Source: Herpetosiphonaceae bacterium (GTDB taxonomy: Bacteria > Chloroflexota > Chloroflexia > Chloroflexales > Kallotenuaceae). Taken from it: a DNA stretch of 6,134 nt. The notes below the pieces were generated by a model. The model searched no databases. It was not told where the DNA came from and was given only the letters and a program-made list of their open reading frames with translations. Shown in pieces: positions 4,676-6,134 of this stretch. Made by a program: the position numbers and the translations under genes. The stretch lies in assembly GCA_030147335.1 (NCBI GenBank), contig JASKZZ010000191.1, positions 1 through 6,134 on the forward strand, given 5' to 3'. Each line of letters begins with the position of its first letter. Position 1 is the first letter of the stretch.

Positions 4676-5968
4676 ATGAACACCCTCCATCGGCGCATGT
4701 TTCGTGCTGTCGCCATGTTCGCGGCAGGTCTGATGTTGGTCAACGTCTTGTACACCTCCACCGCTGTCGGCAGCCCGATCGCCCAAACAGAAATTGGCCG
4801 GGTATCGATTGTGTGCGACTATTTCGGCCCGAACGATCGACAATTTACGGTTACGTTGGAAACACGCCCAGGCGGTGACCCATCTGGTACTGCGGTGCTG
4901 ACCTTAGTTACAGGCGGCGACCAAACCCAAACGTTCACCGGTGAAACGAGCCTGTCATTTCGTGGCCCGTATCTCAGCCTTAGCATTTCGGCCACTTGGC
5001 CCGATGGAGCGACAGGCTTCGCAGATGCAACGTGTGGACAGGAAAATCCAATACCGACGGCGACCCGAACGCCTGGTCCAACGAAAACGCCTGGTCCAAC
5101 GAAAACGCCTGGTCCAACCCGAACCCCTGGTCCGACCAAAACGCCATCGCCAACCAAAACACCGACTGTTACGCCTACTATCGCAGTCAACGGCAATATT
5201 TCAATCACCTGCGACTACTTCGGCCCCAATGATCGACGATTTACGGCTCAGTTGCAAGAGCGTCCAGGTGGTCCACCAAGTGGAACGGCGACCCTTGATT
5301 TGATCGGCGGCGGCACAAATGAAGAAACATTTAATCAAAATACGCTGACCTTCCGCGGCCCATATCTACGTCTTCGTATCTCAGCCACATGGCAGGATGG
5401 CGCAACGGGCTTCGCAAGCGCAACCTGTGGATTGGCTGTTTCAACGCCGACCACAATAGCGACCACGGAACCTACATCAACGCCAACCACAACAGCGACC
5501 ACGGAACCTACATCAACAGCGACTACAGAGCCGACTACGCAGTCCACGTCAACGCCAACCGCAACAGCGACCGCGCAGCCCACGTCAACGCCGGTCAACA
5601 CAGCGACAACCCCTCCAACGCCACCAGAGGAACCGGAGGAGCCTGAGGCACCAACGAACACGCCGACCGTCACACCTGAGGCACCAACGAACATGCCGAC
5701 CATCGTGCCAACCGTTGAGGCTACGCCGACAAGTACGCTGACGCCTACCGAGGCAGCAGTGGTCACGGATGTTCCGGCGAATAGCCCACCGCCAAACCCA
5801 AGGCGGGAAGCAGTAGCTGGGGCGACAGATGAGGATCAGGCAGTGGCACTTCCCGACACCGGACGCGCAGATGGAAGCTCTATTACGCTCGGCCTCTCAC
5901 TATGGGCAGTTTTGCTGCTGGTCCTTGGCATCAGTGTACGCGCATGGCAGTTTCGCAGTAAAAACTAA
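4676..5968 (+). CDS. Exported LPXTG-type surface protein with two copies of a novel two-cysteine domain and Thr/Pro stalks
   Basis: The product has 430 residues and no family I recognise. Residues 1 to ~33 are a signal peptide: basic start (RRMFR), hydrophobic core, cleavage probably between 30 and 36. An ~80-residue domain follows (41-121), then a TPGPTK-type linker (132-170), a second copy (173-252), and a long Thr/Pro/Glu stalk (257-370). The C-terminus is a sorting signal: LPDTG (392-396), a hydrophobic segment (~402-421) and a charged tail (RSKN). Sortases cut such motifs and attach the protein to the wall. The two domains share roughly 54 of 80 residues by hand alignment, including CDYFGPNDR, RPGG, FRGPYL, ISATW and DGATGFA. 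Each has one Cys near either end (47/120 and 179/251), suggesting an internal disulfide outside the cell. The stalk may be glycosylated. No sortase gene is in the window. An adhesin or envelope role is inferred only from architecture. Confidence 0.9.
   Translation: MNTLHRRMFRAVAMFAAGLMLVNVLYTSTAVGSPIAQTEIGRVSIVCDYFGPNDRQFTVTLETRPGGDPSGTAVLTLVTGGDQTQTFTGETSLSFRGPYLSLSISATWPDGATGFADATCGQENPIPTATRTPGPTKTPGPTKTPGPTRTPGPTKTPSPTKTPTVTPTIAVNGNISITCDYFGPNDRRFTAQLQERPGGPPSGTATLDLIGGGTNEETFNQNTLTFRGPYLRLRISATWQDGATGFASATCGLAVSTPTTIATTEPTSTPTTTATTEPTSTATTEPTTQSTSTPTATATAQPTSTPVNTATTPPTPPEEPEEPEAPTNTPTVTPEAPTNMPTIVPTVEATPTSTLTPTEAAVVTDVPANSPPPNPRREAVAGATDEDQAVALPDTGRADGSSITLGLSLWAVLLLVLGISVRAWQFRSKN
4796..5431 (+). 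repeat. Intragenic duplication of an ~80-residue domain
   Basis: Copy one is 4796-5038 and copy two 5192-5431, separated by the TPGPTK linker. About two-thirds of the aligned residues are identical, with one single-residue length difference near the FRGPYL motif. The codons differ at many identical positions, so the duplication is not recent, yet the core motifs are held constant. Confidence 0.85.
5069..5158 (+). repeat. 18-bp tandem repeat encoding the TPGPTK linker
   Basis: Five in-frame units start at 5069, 5087, 5105, 5123 and 5141. The first two (ACGCCTGGTCCAACGAAA) are identical; later units diverge by a few bases. Each encodes a TPGPTK-like hexapeptide, a rigid extended linker between the two domains. 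Identical adjacent units allow slippage in whole-codon steps. Confidence 0.9.
5444..5587 (+). repeat. 36-bp tandem repeat encoding the Thr-rich stalk
   Basis: Four in-frame units start at 5444, 5480, 5516 and 5552, each encoding 12 residues of the TPTTTATTEPTS type. Units one and two differ at only two bases; units three and four share the ending CCACGTCA. A degenerate partial fifth unit continues to about 5617. The pattern suggests recent duplication on top of older ones. Confidence 0.88.
5642..5707 (+). repeat. 33-bp direct repeat (two units) in the stalk
   Basis: Units at 5642-5674 and 5675-5707 share CCTGAGGCACCAACGAACA and most of the remainder. They encode the 11-residue pattern PEAPTNTPTVT and a close variant. 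The frame is kept. Confidence 0.8.
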
Positions 5969-6035
5969 TTCCTTGAGCGTATAGATGAGTTATAAGTAGC
6001 TGAGAAGTTTACCTATAATTGACCACACCGCATGT

Positions 6036-6081
6036 AGCACAACGCCGATCAACATTGAAAAATATTGATCGGCGTTGTGCT
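6036..6081 (+). terminator. Long hairpin after the surface gene, probable terminator
   Basis: AGCACAACGCCGATCAA (6036-6052) pairs perfectly with 6065-6081 over 17 bp. After a C-A mismatch, a further ATT/AAT stem closes a GAAA tetraloop (6057-6060). The tail is TTGTT, a poor U-tract. It is 67 bases past the stop codon and is the only terminator-like structure there. The stem is symmetrical, but no T-run follows on the minus strand. It may also be a palindromic repeat or part of a small RNA. Confidence 0.6.
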
Positions 6082-6134
6082 TGTTCACGTCCTATTTCGC
6101 CACAACTATTATTCAGGATTAGCTAGAGCCAAAC

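Noticed and set aside
4819..5208. Minus-strand frame of 129 codons opposite domain one and the 18-bp repeats
   Set aside because: Its repetitive VGPGV pattern is the complement of the TPGPTK repeats.
5335..5766. Minus-strand Val/Gly-rich repetitive frame opposite the surface gene stalk
   Set aside because: The VGVDVGSVV-type pattern is the reverse reading of the Thr/Pro repeats; no start signals or independent support.
6109..6134. Possible C-terminal end (LALANPE, then stop) of a convergent minus-strand gene at the right edge
   Set aside because: Only seven codons are visible; no evidence distinguishes it from chance.

Overview
The window looks like ordinary chromosomal DNA from a member of the Chloroflexota, probably class Chloroflexia. 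GC appears to be in the mid-50s percent by eye. The taxonomic call rests on a CpXC zinc-ribbon protein next to guaB, a type I-beta DAHP synthase with an N-terminal ferredoxin-like domain, and a Thr/Pro-rich surface protein with an LPXTG-type anchor. It is an inference; no marker gene here is decisive. There are no RNA genes, insertion sequences, CRISPR arrays or prophage genes.

The left half (1-3134) reads on the minus strand. In transcription order it holds aroF (first step of aromatic amino acid synthesis), a Rho-independent terminator, guaB (IMP dehydrogenase, the committed step to GMP), and, 33 bases after guaB, the start of a CpXC-domain protein cut by the window edge. The ATG starts chosen for aroF and guaB are shorter than the longest possible frames, which would need TTG; Shine-Dalgarno placement and family length support the ATGs.

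The gap 3135-3317 is a divergent promoter region. A good sigma-70-type promoter faces aroF. An extended -10 faces the right-hand gene. The two -10 elements share an 8-base inverted word. The aroF leader holds a hairpin followed by five U, a possible attenuator.

The right half (3318-5968) reads on the plus strand. It holds a radical SAM protein with a C-terminal helix-hairpin-helix, resembling the 'putative DNA modification/repair radical SAM' family (COG4277-like). A separate promoter, a structured leader and an exported, probably sortase-anchored surface protein follow. The surface protein carries two copies of an unfamiliar ~80-residue, two-cysteine domain, separated and followed by Thr/Pro repeat stalks built from 18-, 36- and 33-bp tandem repeats. 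A 17-bp hairpin follows it. Nothing is callable in the last ~50 bases.

No single pathway links the genes: two biosynthetic genes on one strand, and a putative nucleic-acid enzyme and a cell-surface protein on the other. The most novel elements are the duplicated surface domain and the radical SAM/HhH protein, which lacks the uracil-DNA glycosylase neighbour I associate with its family.
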